Shown in pieces: positions 19,597-31,104 of a DNA stretch of 64,000 nucleotides (its first letter is position 1; each line of letters opens with the position of its first letter). The stretch covers positions 563,043-627,042 of the forward strand of contig CAVPUY010000002.1 of assembly GCA_963709075.1 (NCBI GenBank), written 5' to 3'. The stretch is from Palsa-506 sp963709075. GTDB lineage: Bacteria; Actinomycetota; Actinomycetes; Streptosporangiales; Streptosporangiaceae. A model generated the notes under the pieces. It searched no databases. It was not told the DNA's origin and saw only the letters and a list, made by a program, of their open reading frames with translations. The position numbers and the translations under genes are program-made.

Positions 19597-20079
19597 CTAG
19601 CTGATTCCGCGGCGGCGCAGGATCTCCTCGACGTCCCCCAGGTCGTCGTCCCCAGGCGCGCCGCCGCGCTTGGCCTTCTTCGCGGCCTTGGCTGATCCGG
19701 GCCCGAGCGCGGCCTGGCCAGCGCCGCCGCCCGGGGCGGCGGCCGGCTGGGCGCCGGCCCGGGCCGCCTTCTTGGCCTTGCGCCGGCTGGTCAGCGGTAT
19801 CCCGCCCGAGGTCAGCAGCATCGCCACCGCGAGGCCCGCGAGCACCACGCCGGCCAAGGTCTTCGTCGAGAACACGAAGGACCCGCCGAAATGCACGATG
19901 GCCGAGCTGATCCGGCTGATCAGCGTGACCGTGCCGGTCAGATAGGCGGCCAGCGGCAGCAGCGACCAGGCGGCGAGCCGGAACCCGGCGCGCGGCCCCT
20001 TGCGCCGCCACCGGAAGTAGGACAGGACCAGCCCGGCTGCGGTCAGGCCGCCGCAGATCACGAAGTCAAGGGCTGACAT
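19597..20079 (-). CDS. Small conserved membrane protein, function unknown
   Basis: A protein of about 160 residues beginning MSALDFVICGG (ATG at 20079, with a GGGAGG ribosome binding site). The open frame extends to 20148, but the SD supports the inner start. Three or four membrane helices occupy residues 5-105. A basic/Ala-rich tail ends in DDDLGDVEEILRRRGIS; a closing EEILRRRGI-type segment is typical of an uncharacterised actinobacterial family next to the RecB-like gene. No function is assigned. Confidence 0.7.
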   Translation of the reverse strand: MSALDFVICGGLTAAGLVLSYFRWRRKGPRAGFRLAAWSLLPLAAYLTGTVTLISRISSAIVHFGGSFVFSTKTLAGVVLAGLAVAMLLTSGGIPLTSRRKAKKAARAGAQPAAAPGGGAGQAALGPGSAKAAKKAKRGGAPGDDDLGDVEEILRRRGIS

Positions 20080-20373
20080 GTGCCTCCCCCCGGGGCCGGG
20101 CCGCTGGCCCGCGGGCCGGCGGCATGGGTCACCTTCATCGTCGCACATCCGCGGCCCAGCACCGCCAGGCCAGCGGGGCCGGGCCAGGGCCGCCGGGCGG
20201 CGCCGGGGAGGCGTCCGGGCAGCCTCGGGCAGCGCTCCGGCAGCGCCGTCGGGCGGGGGGGGGGGGGGGGCGTCGGGTGTCGGGCGGCCCGGGGGTGTCG
20301 GGCGCGCGTCGGGGCGCGCCGTCGGGGCGTGCCTCGGGCGAGGGGGCGCGTGCGCAGTGCCGCCAGGGCGCGG
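20080..20373. other. Intergenic region with G run and GTCGGG repeats
   Basis: About 290 bases between two minus-strand genes. It contains a run of about 15 G at 20256-20270, followed by seven or so copies of GTCGGG or close variants to about 20345. I see no gene. The G run has the same suspicious character as the tract at 19.3 kb. Confidence 0.5.
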
Positions 20374-21059
20374 CTACCGGCTCATCATGCCCTGCAGCGT
20401 GGCCAGGTCGATCTGGCCCAGCGAGGAGGCCACCACCCGGCCGGGCGCTGGTGGGAATCGGCAGCAGGCTCGGCACCGCGACGACCAGGCAGCCGGCGGC
20501 CTCGGCGGCGGCGACCCCGTTGGGCGAGTCCTCCAGCACGACGCAGCCGGCGGGCTCGACCCCGAGCAGTTCCGCCGCCAGCAGGTAGGGCTCGGGGGCT
20601 GGCTTGCTCTGCCGGACGTCCTCCGCGCACACGGTGGCGCCGAAGGTCATCCCCAGTTTCGGGATCACCGCCTCCATGATCTGCCGCTCCGAGGACGTGA
20701 CCAGCGCATTCGGCATCCCGGCGTTGGTGACCTCGGCGAACAGCTCGCGGGCGCTCCGGCAGCACCTGCACGCCGCGCTCGCGCAGCAGCGCGGTCATGC
20801 CGTCCACCATCCAGCGCGCGACCTCGTCCCGCGTCGCTGCCCTGGTGGCGCGGCTGAGCAGGTAGTCGATACTCCGCTGCAGCGAGCCGCCGACGAGCGC
20901 CTGCTGGTCGGCCGGGCTCCACTGGCCGCCGAGATGGGCCATGACCTCGCTCTCGACCTCGAACCACAGCGGCTCGGAATCGATCAGCAGCCCGTCCATG
21001 TCGAAGAGGATGGCCTGGAGTGCTCTGCGGCCGGAGCGAGCGGATGCGCTAACCGACAT
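20374..21059 (-). CDS. HAD-superfamily hydrolase, phosphoglucomutase-like (frameshifted)
   Basis: A HAD subfamily IA hydrolase of about 228 residues. Motif I is AILFDMDGLLIDSEP; a C1 cap follows (VGGSLQRSIDYLLSR). Motif II lies in ALVTSSER, and motifs III/IV in SKPAPEPYLLAAELLGV and VVLEDSPNGVAAAEAAG. The end is GQIDLATLQGMMSR with a TAG at 20374. Frames break near 20752 (before ELFAEVTNAGMPN) and near 20450. Substrate is unknown; beta-phosphoglucomutase-like or another sugar-phosphate phosphatase is likely. Confidence 0.82.
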
Positions 21060-21312
21060 GGGCAAGGACCCTACCGGCCGGGTGCCGCGGGATCAGGTGC
21101 TGAAATACCTGGCTTCCGGGTGGGCGGATGAGGCGTCGGTCGATGCTCGGCGGTGCTGGAACGACTGCGCGGCGGACGGCATGATGGGTCCCATTCTAGG
21201 AGCCGCGGCGGGCCCGGCCACCACGGCGCCGGATGCCGGGCCGTGACTTGGCGATCATGGTTGTGCACGTAACCTGGACAACGAGGTAGCGCACCCGCGC
21301 GGTAAGGCCAGG

Positions 21313-22240
21313 GTGAACCGGACCGGGCCTGGGTATCCCGAGGAAGGGGGTGGGGAGATCGAGCTCGACGGCATCGGCAGGCTCGCCTCACCAGCCGGGC
21401 TCACCTCGCCAGCGCTGATCGCGGCGTTCGAGGGCTGGAATGACGCTGGCGAGGCGGCCAGCGGGGCGATCAGCCACCTCGACGGCGCCTGGGAGGCCAA
21501 GCCCATCGGGCGAGATCGATCCCGAGGACTTCTACGACTTCCAGGTGACCCGCCCGGTGATCGAGGTGTCCGAGGGCCGCACCGACCGGCTGGTCTGGCC
21601 GACCACCCGGCTGATCGCTGGCCAGGCCGGAGGGCATCGGCCGGGACCTGATCCTGGTGCACGGGATCGAGCCCAACATGCGCTGGCGGGCATTCAGCGA
21701 GGAGCTGGTCGGCGTCGTTCACCGAGCTCGGCGTCGAGCTGGTGATCCTGCTCGGCGCGCTGCTCGCCGACTCCCCGCACACCCGGCCGGTCCCGGTGAC
21801 GGCCGCCGCCTCCGACGCCGAGCTGCCGCCAAGGAGCTGCACGTGATCCGGTGGAGTACAAGGGACCGACCGGGATCGTGGGCGTGCTCCAGCACGCGTG
21901 CGCGGCGGCGGGCCTGCCGTCGGTCTCGCTGTGGGCCGCGGTGCCGCACTACGTGGCCCAGCCGCCGAGCCCCAAGGCCACGCTGGCACTGCTGCGCGGG
22001 GTCGAGGACATCCTGGATGCCACCTTGCCGCTGGCCGACCTGCCGGGTGAGGCCCGCGCCTGGGAACGCGGCGTGGACGAGCTGGCCGAGCAGGACACCG
22101 AGGTCGCCGACTACGTGCGGACCCTGGAAGAGGCCAAGGACGCCACCGATCTGCCGGAGGCCAGCGGTGACGCGATCGCCCGGGAGTTCGAGCGGTACCT
22201 GCGCCGCCGCGGCAACCGCGGCGAGCACGGCGGCCGCTAG
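21313..22240 (+). CDS. PAC2 family protein (several frameshifts)
   Basis: An actinobacterial PAC2-family protein of about 300 residues, named after proteasome assembly chaperone 2. The pieces read in order: LASPALIAAFEGWNDAGEAA-type opening, GEIDPEDFYDFQVTRP, IEPNMRWRAFSEEL, ELGVELVILLGALLADSPHTRP, YKGPTGIVGVLQHACAAAGLP and VEDILDATLPL. Frames change near 21510, 21632, 21715 and 21850, each by one base. A role in bacterial proteasome assembly has not been shown, but its closeness to prcBA is suggestive. The GTG at 21313 is the best start. Confidence 0.82.
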
Positions 22241-22253
22241 CCCGACCGGCCGG

Positions 22254-23047
22254 CTAGATCGGCGGCCAGGGCGCCGGCCAGTCTTCCGGCGGGTACGGGT
22301 GCACCCGGTGCTTGAGCAGCAGCTCCAGCCGCTGCCGGGTCGCGGTCACCTCGTCGGCGGTGAGCCAGCCGGACAGCTCGGCGGTGAGCTCGCCGGTCTG
22401 CGAAGCACTGCTCCAGGTGCCGCAGCGCGGCGACCGCCGGCCCGGCAGGCTGCGCCCCGCCACTGCCACAGCACCGTGCGCAGCTTGTACTCTCGCCGAA
22501 GCAGACCCCGTGGTCGCAGCCGTACAGGTGCCCGTCGGGAGCGGCAGCAGGTGGCCGATCTTGCGGTCGGCGTTGTTGACCACGGCGTCGAACACCGCCA
22601 TCTGGCGCAGCGCCGGCGTGGTCGGTCGCGGCGGGCCAGCGCGAACAGGTCGATGGTCTCGTCGGCGTCGACCCACAGCTGGCACATGCCCGGGCCGAAC
22701 GGGCCGTCGCGGAACACGGTGGGCGGGACCACGCGCGAAGCCCGCGGCCCGCGAGACCCCGTAGGCGGCCACCTCGCGGCCGGCCAGCGTGCCGTCCGGG
22801 AAGTCCCACAGCGGCCGCTCCCCCGCGACCGGCTTGTAGACGCAGGCCGCCTCGCGGCCGCCGTGCGCGGATCGTGCAGTACAGCGTGGCGTTCGACGCC
22901 TCCACCAGCCGGCCCTCGACCTCGAGCGTGCCGTTGCGAGCAGGTCGAGCGCCGCTCGCCTCGGCCGGGGTCCGGCTCGCGGTCGCGCGGCCGGCGGGCC
23001 CGGCTGCCCCGGCCCGCGTCTGACGGCCGGTGCGGCCGGTCAGGCAT
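22254..23047 (-). CDS. SCO1664 family protein (frameshifted)
   Basis: About 260 residues of an actinobacterial family with distant similarity to phosphatidylinositol 3/4-kinases. Recognisable pieces are NGTLEVEGRLVEASNATLYC, a CVYKP block, WDFPDGTLAGREVAAY, GPFGPGMCQLWVD, AVFDAVVNNADRKIGHLL and CDHGVCF. The NNADRK and CDHG motifs are the kinase-like catalytic residues. The ATG at 23047 overlaps the DUF3090 stop by eight bases. At least four one-base frame changes occur (near 22930, 22860, 22740 and 22490). The substrate is unknown. Confidence 0.78.
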
Positions 23048-23598
23048 GGCCGACCCGGTGGCCGTTCTGCCGCGGGCAGACATGCCCGGCGGGGTCCAGC
23101 GGCAGCCCGCACAGCGGGCACGGCGGCCGTCCCTGGCTGACGATCTGGATCGCCCGCCGCGAGAACGCGCGGGCCGACGCCGCCGTGATCCGCACCCGCA
23201 GCACCGCCGGACCGTCCTCGGGGAGTCGTCGGTCAGCGGCTCGACCGGCGTCTCGGTCTCCTCCTGTGCCTCGATGACGACCCGCTCGCCGTCCGGGTCC
23301 CAGGCCAGCGCGATGGCCCCGACCCGGAAATCCTCCATCAGCGGCAGGTCCAGCGGCGCGTCGTCGGCCAGGCTGGCCGGCGCCGCGGCCGGCAGGCCGC
23401 CTGGCCGCCGCTGCGCCGCAGCACCTCGTCGAGCAGCTCATCCAGCCGCTCGGCCAGCAGGCTGACCTGCACCTTCTCCAGCGCGACGCTGGTCACCCGG
23501 CCGGACGCGCTGGCCTGCAGGTAGAACGTCCGCTCACCCGGCTGGCCGACCGTCCCGGCCACGAACCGTTCCGGCGGGTCATACGAATAGACCGGCAT
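23040..23598 (-). CDS. DUF3090 family protein (frameshifted)
   Basis: A protein of about 186 residues. The start MPVYSYDPPERFVAGTVGQPG, then RTFYLQASASGRVTSVALEK and MEDFRVGAIALAWDPDGERV, are characteristic of DUF3090. The C-terminus is a Cys-rich, zinc-ribbon-like end: CPLCGLPLDPAGHVCPRQNG. Frames change near 23400 and 23220. It is translationally coupled to the SCO1664-family gene, and its start is 94 bases from the phosphomutase stop. Function is unknown. Confidence 0.8.
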
Positions 23599-23691
23599 GA
23601 CTCCTATCCTCCCGCTCCGCCGCCGACCATCGCGTCGCCCTCGGCCCCGGCGCGCCGTGGCCTGGCCTTCGCGCGGCTGGCTGCCGGCGAC

Positions 23692-24308
23692 TCAGATGCC
23701 GTTGCCGCCGGTGTCGTTCATCCGCAGCAGGAACGGCCGCAGCGGGGTGTACCGGATGATGGTCAGCGAACAGGGGTCGACCTGAATCCGTTGGCAACAT
23801 GTCGAGGTGCATGCCAAGGCTGTCGGCGATGATGGCTTTGATCACATCGCCGTGCGAGCAGATCGACATAGGCCGCGTCCTGGCCCAGCTTCTCGTTCCA
23901 GTCGCGTACGGCGCCGACCGCCCGGTCCTGCATGTCCAGCATGACTCGCCGTCCGGCCGGGAAACATCACCGCGCTCGGGTGTGCCTGGACGACCCGCCA
24001 GAGCGGGTCCCTGGCCAGCACCTTCAGCGGCTGACCGGTCCAGTCGCCGTACTTGCACTCACCGACGCCGCTCGTCCTCGGTCACCGCGCGCGGCCTCGT
24101 GCGCGGCGGCGATCGCGTCGGCGGTCTGCCGGCACCGGTCCAGCGGGCTGCTGATGATCGCGTCCAGCGGGACGGCGGCCAGCCTGGCCGCCAGCGCCGC
24201 CGCCTGCGCCCGGCCGCGGTCGTCCAGGGGGATGCCGGGCGTCCAGCCGGTCAGACGCGTGCCGGTCGTGGCCGTCAGGCCGTGCCGCACCAGCAGGACC
24301 AAGGTCAC
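23692..24308 (-). CDS. MSMEG_4193-type histidine phosphatase/phosphomutase (frameshifted)
   Basis: A histidine-phosphatase-superfamily protein of about 205 residues. The catalytic RHG motif is in LVLLVRHGLTATTG, with LDAIISSPLDRCRQTA and ECKYGDWTGQPL further on. The second His lies in a CSHGDVIKAIIADSLGMHLD block. It ends RPFLLRMNDTGGNGI with the stop at 23692. The start is a GTG at 24308. Frames change near 24075, 23950, 23870 and 23795. It is the first gene of a conserved trio with DUF3090 and the SCO1664 family. Confidence 0.8.
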
Positions 24309-24379
24309 GCCCCATGACTCTAGGGGCTGCCCGCGCGCTGCCGGGATCCGCTGGCCGCTAGGCGTCGGTGAGCCGAGGC

Positions 24380-24931
24380 TCAGCCGCAGCCGAAGCTGAC
24401 CAGGTCGACCGGCGTGCACCGGGACCGGGCTCGCTGACCCGCCAGCCGTTGAGCCGGGTGCCGTTGGTGGAGCCGAGGTCGTCAGCCGCCAGCCCGCCGG
24501 CCGTCGCGGCTCAGGCCGGCGTGCCAGCGGGACACCGTCAGGTCGGCGAGCACAGGTCGCAGGCCGCTCGCGGCCGATGGTGAACAGGATCGCGGCCGGA
24601 CGGGAACAGGCAGCTCGGCGGCGGCCGCTGCAGGCGGCGCCTGCCGGCGCGGCGGCGCGCCGGGCCGCCGCCTGCCAGCGCGCGGCGGTCCCGCTGCGCC
24701 GGCGACCGCCCCGGTCAGCGCTCGGCCGGCGGCGGCGCGGGCATGTCGGCCAGGGCCCGGCGAGCTCGCGCTGCCCGCGGGCGCGCAGCGCGGCGTCGAT
24801 GCGGAAGACGAAGGTCTCGTGGTCCGCCGGCCCTCGGCGAAACGGTCCCCCAGCTCGTCCAGGACCTGTTCCCGCTCGGCGTCCGACGCGCGGGACTGGC
24901 AACGGCGCCGAGAGGCTGGCCGGCTGCCCAT
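24380..24931 (-). CDS. DUF1707-FHA domain protein (frameshifted)
   Basis: A protein of about 184 residues. The N-terminus SDAEREQVLDELGDRFAEG, with DHETFVFRIDAALRARGQRE, is a DUF1707/SHOCT-like module. The C-terminal part is an FHA domain: FTIGRE, then ADLTVSRWHAGLSRDG, a GSTNGT-like turn and VSEPVPVHAGD. FHA domains bind phosphothreonine, so a link to Ser/Thr kinase signalling is likely. Frames change near 24840, 24570, 24490 and 24410. It starts 10 bases from the OppF stop. Confidence 0.75.
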
Positions 24932-24940
24932 GGCGAAGTA

Positions 24941-26019
24941 TCAGCCGGCCGGGCCTCCGGCCCGGCACAGCTCAGCCCGGCCGCCCCGCAGCGACGGATC
25001 AGGGACGCGGCGGCGGCCGAGGTCGACGCGCGCGCCGACCGGGTTCTGCAGCGGGAAGTGGCACGCGGCCAGGTGGCCCTTCGCGGCGAACGGCCTCATC
25101 AGCGGCTCGACCTCGGCGCAGATCTCCTGCGGCCAGCGGGCAGCGGGTGCGGAACCGGCAGCCCGACGGCGGGTTGATGGCGCTGGGCAGCTCGCCCGTG
25201 ACGCCCGCGCTTGACCTTGGCCTTCTCGGCGACCGGGTCGGCGACCGGCGCGGAGTCGAGCAGGCCCCGGGTGTAGGGGTGCGCCGGGCGCAGGTACACC
25301 TCCTCGGCCGGGCCGACCTCGACCAGCTTGCCCAGGTACATGACGCCGATCTTGCTCGGACAGGTAGCGGACCACGCCGAGGTCGTGCGAGATGAACAGG
25401 TAGGTCAGCCCGAGCTCGCGCTGCAGGTCCTCATCATGTTGAGCACCTGGGCCTGGATCGAGACGTCCAGTGCCGAGACCGGCTCGTCGGCGACGATCAG
25501 CTGCGGGGACAGCATCAGCGCGCGGGCGAAGCCGAGCCGCTGGCGCTGGCCGCCGGAGAACTCGTGCGGGTAGCGATCGGCCGCCGAGCGAGGCAGCCCG
25601 ACCTGGTCCAGCATCTCGCCGACCCGCTGCGCTGCTCCTGCTTGCGAGCCGATGCCCTGGATGACGAGCGGCTCGCGCAGGATCGTGCCGGCCCGCATCC
25701 GCGGGTCCAGGGAGGCGTAGGAGTCCTGGAACATGAGCTGGATGTTCCGGCGCTCCCGCCGGTACTCGCGGCCGCTGCTCTTCGCCAGGTCCTTGCCCTC
25801 GAAGTTGATCGACCCGCTAGTCGGCTTCTCCAGGCCGACGACCAGCTTGCCGATCGTGGTCTTGCCGCAGCCAGACTCGCCGACCAGGCCGAAGGTCTCG
25901 CCGCTGCGGATAGTGAAGTTCACGTCGGCGACCGCGCTGAGCCAGCCGACCCGCCGCTGCAGCACGGCGCCCCTGGTGACCGGGTAGTCCTTGACCAGGT
26001 GCTCGACATTCAGCAGCAC
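24941..26019 (-). CDS. Oligopeptide ABC transporter ATPase, OppF-like (frameshifted)
   Basis: An ATP-binding subunit of a dipeptide/oligopeptide importer. The GTG start gives MLLNVEHLVKDYPV. Walker A is GLVGESGCGKTT, the signature FSGGQRQRLGFAR, and Walker B PQLIVADEPVSALD. The oligopeptide-type C-terminal extension is present (RPAHPYTRGLLDSAP, then the Cys-containing GCRFRTRCP). Frames change near 25430, 25358, 25205 and 25135. OppD precedes it directly; the junction at 26040-26130 is itself damaged. Confidence 0.85.
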
Positions 26020-26099
26020 CTCGCCGATGCCGGGCCGCGGGCGCGGTGCCTCGGACCGGCTGGTTGTACGTCGGTCGACCTTGCCGCGCTGCCTGCGCT

Positions 26100-27070
<971 letters not shown>

Positions 27071-27083
27071 TAGGTCCCTTTCC

Positions 27084-28041
27084 CTACCGGCGCTGCAGCC
27101 GGGTCTCGAAGGCGTCGCGCAGCGCGTCGCCAATGAAGTTGAAGCCATGACGGTCATGATGATGACGATTCCGGCCGGGTAGATAAGCCACCAGTAGTCG
27201 AGCCGGATCAGGTAGGTCAGCCCGTCCGACAGCATCGTCGCCCCAGTCGGTCGCGGCGGCTGGACGCCGAGGCCCAGGAAGCCAGGCCGGACAGGATCAG
27301 GATCGAGTCGGCGACCGCGAACGTGGCCTGCACGATGATCGTGCCGATCGCGTTCGGCACGATGTGCCGCACGACCGCGCGGGAGCTGCCGGCCGCCGAT
27401 GACCTTGACCGCCTGCACGTACTCCCTGGTGCGCAGCGAGAGCGTCTCGCCGCGGACCAGCCGGGCCACGCCCGGCCAGTAGAACACGGCGATGAAGAAG
27501 ATCATGGTCAGCCGTGTCCGGGTGGAAGAGCACGGACAGGATGATCAGCACGAAGATGAACGGGATCGACAGCACCGCGTCGACGATGCGCATCATGAAC
27601 GAGTCGACCATGCCGCCGGCGAACCCGGAGACGGCGCCGTAGAGGGTGCCGAGAGGACACGACACGAACGCGGCGGCGAAGCCGACCTCCAGCGAGGTCT
27701 GGCCGCCGACCATGAGCCTGCCGAGCTGGTCGTAGCCGAGGTCGTCGCAGCCCAGCAGGTGCTGGGCGCTCGGCGTGCAGTAGGATCTGGTCAGGGTGGT
27801 GTTGACCTGGTGGGTGTGGTAGATCAGCGGCCCGACGAAGCAGAACAGCACGATGAAGATCACGAAGCCGAGGCCGGCCAGCGCCAGCCGGTTCTCGGCG
27901 AAGACCTCCCAGCCGCGCCGGAACATGCTGCGCGGCTTGCGCGGCCTGCTGGCGCCCCCCCGTGGCGTCGGGGCGCCGCAGCGTGCCGGGCGAGGCGAGC
28001 GGATCGACTGCCGTCTGCGGGATCGGCGGAATCATGGCCAT
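27084..28041 (-). CDS. Oligopeptide ABC transporter permease, OppC/DppC-like (frameshifted)
   Basis: An integral membrane permease. A cytoplasmic N-terminus precedes the first helix ENRLALAGLGFVIFIVLFCFVG. A loop holds DDLGYDQLGRLMVGGQTSL, the usual DxxGRD-like region of OppC. The coupling helix is ETLSLRTREYVQAVKVIGG. The end is repaired as DALRDAFETRLQRR with the stop at 27084. The ATG at 28041 overlaps the OppB TGA by one base. Frames change near 27940, 27655, 27515, 27390, 27270 and 27145. Confidence 0.84.
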
Positions 28042-28980
28042 CAGCTGTACCTCACCCTCGGGTCGAGCACCGCGTACCCAATGTCGGCCAGCAGGTTCCC
28101 GAGGATCGTGGCCAGGGTGGCGAGGACCGTGAACGCGAGCAGCACCTGGTAGTCAACGTTCAGCGCCGCGTTGTAGAACGCAGCCCCATGCCCGGATAGT
28201 TGAACACCACCTCGATGAAGATCGCGCCGCCGACCAGACGGGGCAGCGAGAGGCCGAGCAGGGTGACGATCGAGATCAGCGAGTTGCGGAAGACGTGCCC
28301 CCAGAGCACCCGCCGCTCGCTGGCGCCCTTGGCCCGGGCCGTCCGGACGTAGTCCTGCACGATGTTGTCCATCACCGAGGAGCGCATGAACCTGCTCCAC
28401 AGCGCGAACGCACGAACGCGTAGGTCGCCACCGGCAGCACCAGGGCGACCGGGTCGGACAGGATCGCGCCGATCGTGGTGGCCTGCGGCGCGAACGGCGG
28501 GAACAGGTGCAGGTCGATGGCGAACCACTGGACGAGCAGCAGGCCGACGAAGAACGTCGGGGAGCCGTAGCCGATGAAGCCGATGCCGGTCACACGTGGT
28601 CGATGGCCGTGTACCGCCGCACCGCCTGGAAGATGCCGAGCGGGACGCCGATCAGCAGCGCGACCGCGGTGCCGATGACGGCCAGCACGACGGTCCGCGG
28701 CAGCCGGGCCACAGGTCGAGACCGACGGGCTGTGCTTGATGTCAAAGCCGAAGTTGCCGTGCAGCAGCTGCCACAGCCACTTGACGTACTGCACGTAGAG
28801 CGGCTGGTCGAAGCCCCACGCGTTGGAGTCGGCGGCGACCTCGGCCGGGGTCGCCCGGAGGCCGAGCAGCGCCCGGACCTCGCCGCCAGGCACAAGGTGC
28901 ACGAGGGCCACGTGAATGAGCGTCACGATGAAGGTGACGACCATGGTCTGTATGACCCGCCGGATCAGGAACCCGGTCAC
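28041..28980 (-). CDS. Oligopeptide ABC transporter permease, OppB/DppB-like (frameshifted)
   Basis: A membrane permease. The GTG at 28980 gives TGFLIRRVIQTMVVTFIV (first helix), then VRALLGLRATPAEV, DQPLYVQYVKWLWQLLHGNFG and LPRTVVLAVIGTAVALLIG. The coupling region is NIVQDYVRTARAKGASERRV and the end LLADIGYAVLDPRVRYS. Frames change near 28710, 28595, 28410 and 28185. It partners OppC and the two ATPases downstream. An upstream ATG at 29028 is possible. Confidence 0.84.
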
Positions 28981-29152
28981 TGCTGCCCCGCCATCCGGCC
29001 GTCCGGCCTGCGCCTGGACTGCGGCCACCTCAACACCGACGGCCGCAGCCGCCTGCGCGCGTCAGTGCCGGCAGCTCTGGCGACAGATTGCATCGGGCTG
29101 CCTCTCATAGTGCGCCGACCATATGCCTATTCCAGCCTGGTCCGGACCGGCC

Positions 29153-29180
29153 GCCGCGCTGGCCGTGTGCCAGCGGCGGC
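29153..29180 (-). other. Intercistronic hairpin between the peptide-binding protein and OppB genes
   Basis: An 11-bp GC stem with one bulge and a five-base loop (GCTGGC pairs with GCCAGC). It sits in the 240-base gap between the binding-protein stop and OppB, and no U run follows. Such hairpins often protect the abundant binding-protein mRNA or limit read-through. That role is inferred. Confidence 0.45.
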
Positions 29181-29220
29181 GGCCAAGGCCCGGACTACTG
29201 TCCTTACTGACTTCAGCAGG

Positions 29221-31104
29221 CTACTTGGCTGAAGGCCAGTACTCGGGGAAGCAGCGTGAGAGCGGGTTAAGCGTGACGTTGTGCAGCTTGCTGCTTGACC
29301 GCCTGGATCGTGTACGTGTTCGGCGTCCAGATGAACGGCAGTTGCTCGCCGTGTAGGTGGCGTAGTTGTGGAACGTCGCTCAGGCTGCTGCTGGTGTGCG
29401 TCGCGTTGATCAGCTTGTCCATCGTCGGGTCGGAGTAGTTGCCCGAGTTGGTCGGCGGCCGGTCGCGAACAGCGGCTCGCCGGTCGGCTCGAAGCCCGGG
29501 CCGTTGAAGACCCAGCCGCCGAAGGCGTACATGAACGTCCACTTCAGGCCTGCGTCGGCTTGCACGGCGCGGTGTCGCCGAGATCGTGTTGAACGTCTGC
29601 CCGCCAGGTTGAGCTCGATGCCGGCCTTGCTGGCGTCGGACTTGTAGGTGTGCCATCTCCGCCTGAGTCGCGATTGCCGGTGGAGTAGGCCATGGTGAAC
29701 TTGGCCTGCGTGGCCCTTCGTGATGCCGGTGCCGCAATTGCGCCGGGTCCTGCGGACTCACAGGTCAGCACGCCGCCGACAACCTGTCCAGCCGTGGCTG
29801 TCAGCAGCGACTTCGGCCTTGGCGGTGTCGAACGGGTACGGGCCCTGGCGCGTTCTCCCTCATGGTCGGGGGCGCCCACTGGTTCCTCGGCGGCGTATTC
29901 GGGACGCCCGCGAGTTCGGGACGGCGTAGCCGCGGAAGATCGGCCTTGTCGATGCCGGGCTGGTCGTTCAGCATCTGCAGGGCCTGCCGGAAGTACAGCT
30001 GCCTGGACCATGGGCCTACCGTCGGGTTGTTGAAGTTGGGTGGGCGTAGTAGATGCCGAACGAGTAGAAGGGCTGCAGGTTGTAGCCGCTGCCCAGCGGG
30101 TTGGTCGCCGGCAGGAAGCGCGCTGGTCCCGGCTCGGCGGCAGGTCCGCCGACGGGACGTAGCCGAGGTCAGCGCGCCGGTCTTCAGCGCGGTGTACATC
30201 GGCCGAGTCGCCGGTGTAGGTCACGAACTTGAGCTGGCGACGAGCTTCGGCTTGGGGCTGCCGGAGTACGCCTTGTTCGGCACGAACGTGTAGTTGCCCG
30301 CGGTGTTGTAGCTGGACAGCTTCCACGGCCCGTCAACGACCTGCCAGAGCGGGCTGGTCGCGTAGGTCGCGGTGTCCTTGTTCTGGGCGGTCATGAACGT
30401 GTAGACCGCCTTGCACTTGGCCCAGCCGTCGGCCGCGCTGTCGGTGATGCAGCCGCCGCTGCCCGGCTTGGCGCCCAGGCGGTGACGTCCCAGGACTTCC
30501 GGCATCGGGGTAGGCTCAGCCAGCTGGTTGTAGGTGAACCAGATGCTGGAGTAGGCCTTGTTGAGCTGGAACGTGACCTGGTTCGGGCCCGGTGGCCTTG
30601 TAGGAGACCACGTTGTCCGGCAGCAGGCCGGGCGTGTAGCCGGCGTACCAGTTCGCCTTCTCGGCCTCGAGCATGTTCATGTAGAAGCATCAGGCTCTTG
30701 GCGTCAACGGTCTCGCCGTCGGACCACTTCCAGCCCTTCATGTTGATCACGACGGTCTTGCCGCCGTTGCTGTACACCGGCGCGTTGGCCGGCGACAGCG
30801 GGTAGTTGATCGAGATCGAGCTGCTGGTGTTGTTGCCGAACATGTACAGCGGCCGGTACATGAGCCACTGGAAGTGCTCGGAGTTGTAAACGCTGTGCGT
30901 TGGTGATCGCGTAGAACGGGAAGATCCAGTTGGCGCGGTGCCCGGCGGAGCGCGACCGTCGCCGTGCCGCCCTTGACGGCGGTGCCCGACGAGACTCGGT
31001 GGCTGCTGCTGCCGCTGCTGGCCCCGCAGCCCGCGGCCAGCAGGGCGACTGCCGCGACGGCGGCTACCCCCGCCAGGCGCTATCTTGCGTCTGCGTTGAA
31101 ACAT
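29221..31104 (-). CDS. Peptide ABC transporter substrate-binding lipoprotein (frameshifted)
   Basis: A family 5 extracellular solute-binding protein of about 620 residues. It starts MFQRRRKIAPG at 31104 with a GAAGGAG ribosome binding site. A lipobox follows in the signal region once the frame is repaired. Family blocks include HFQWLMYRPLYMFGN, VVINMKGWKWSDGETVDAKS, TSPLWQVVDGPWKLSSYN and NYTFVPNKAYSGSPKPK. It ends FPEYWPSAK with TAG at 29221. At least ten one-base frame changes are spread through it. It is the first gene of the opp operon. Confidence 0.83.
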
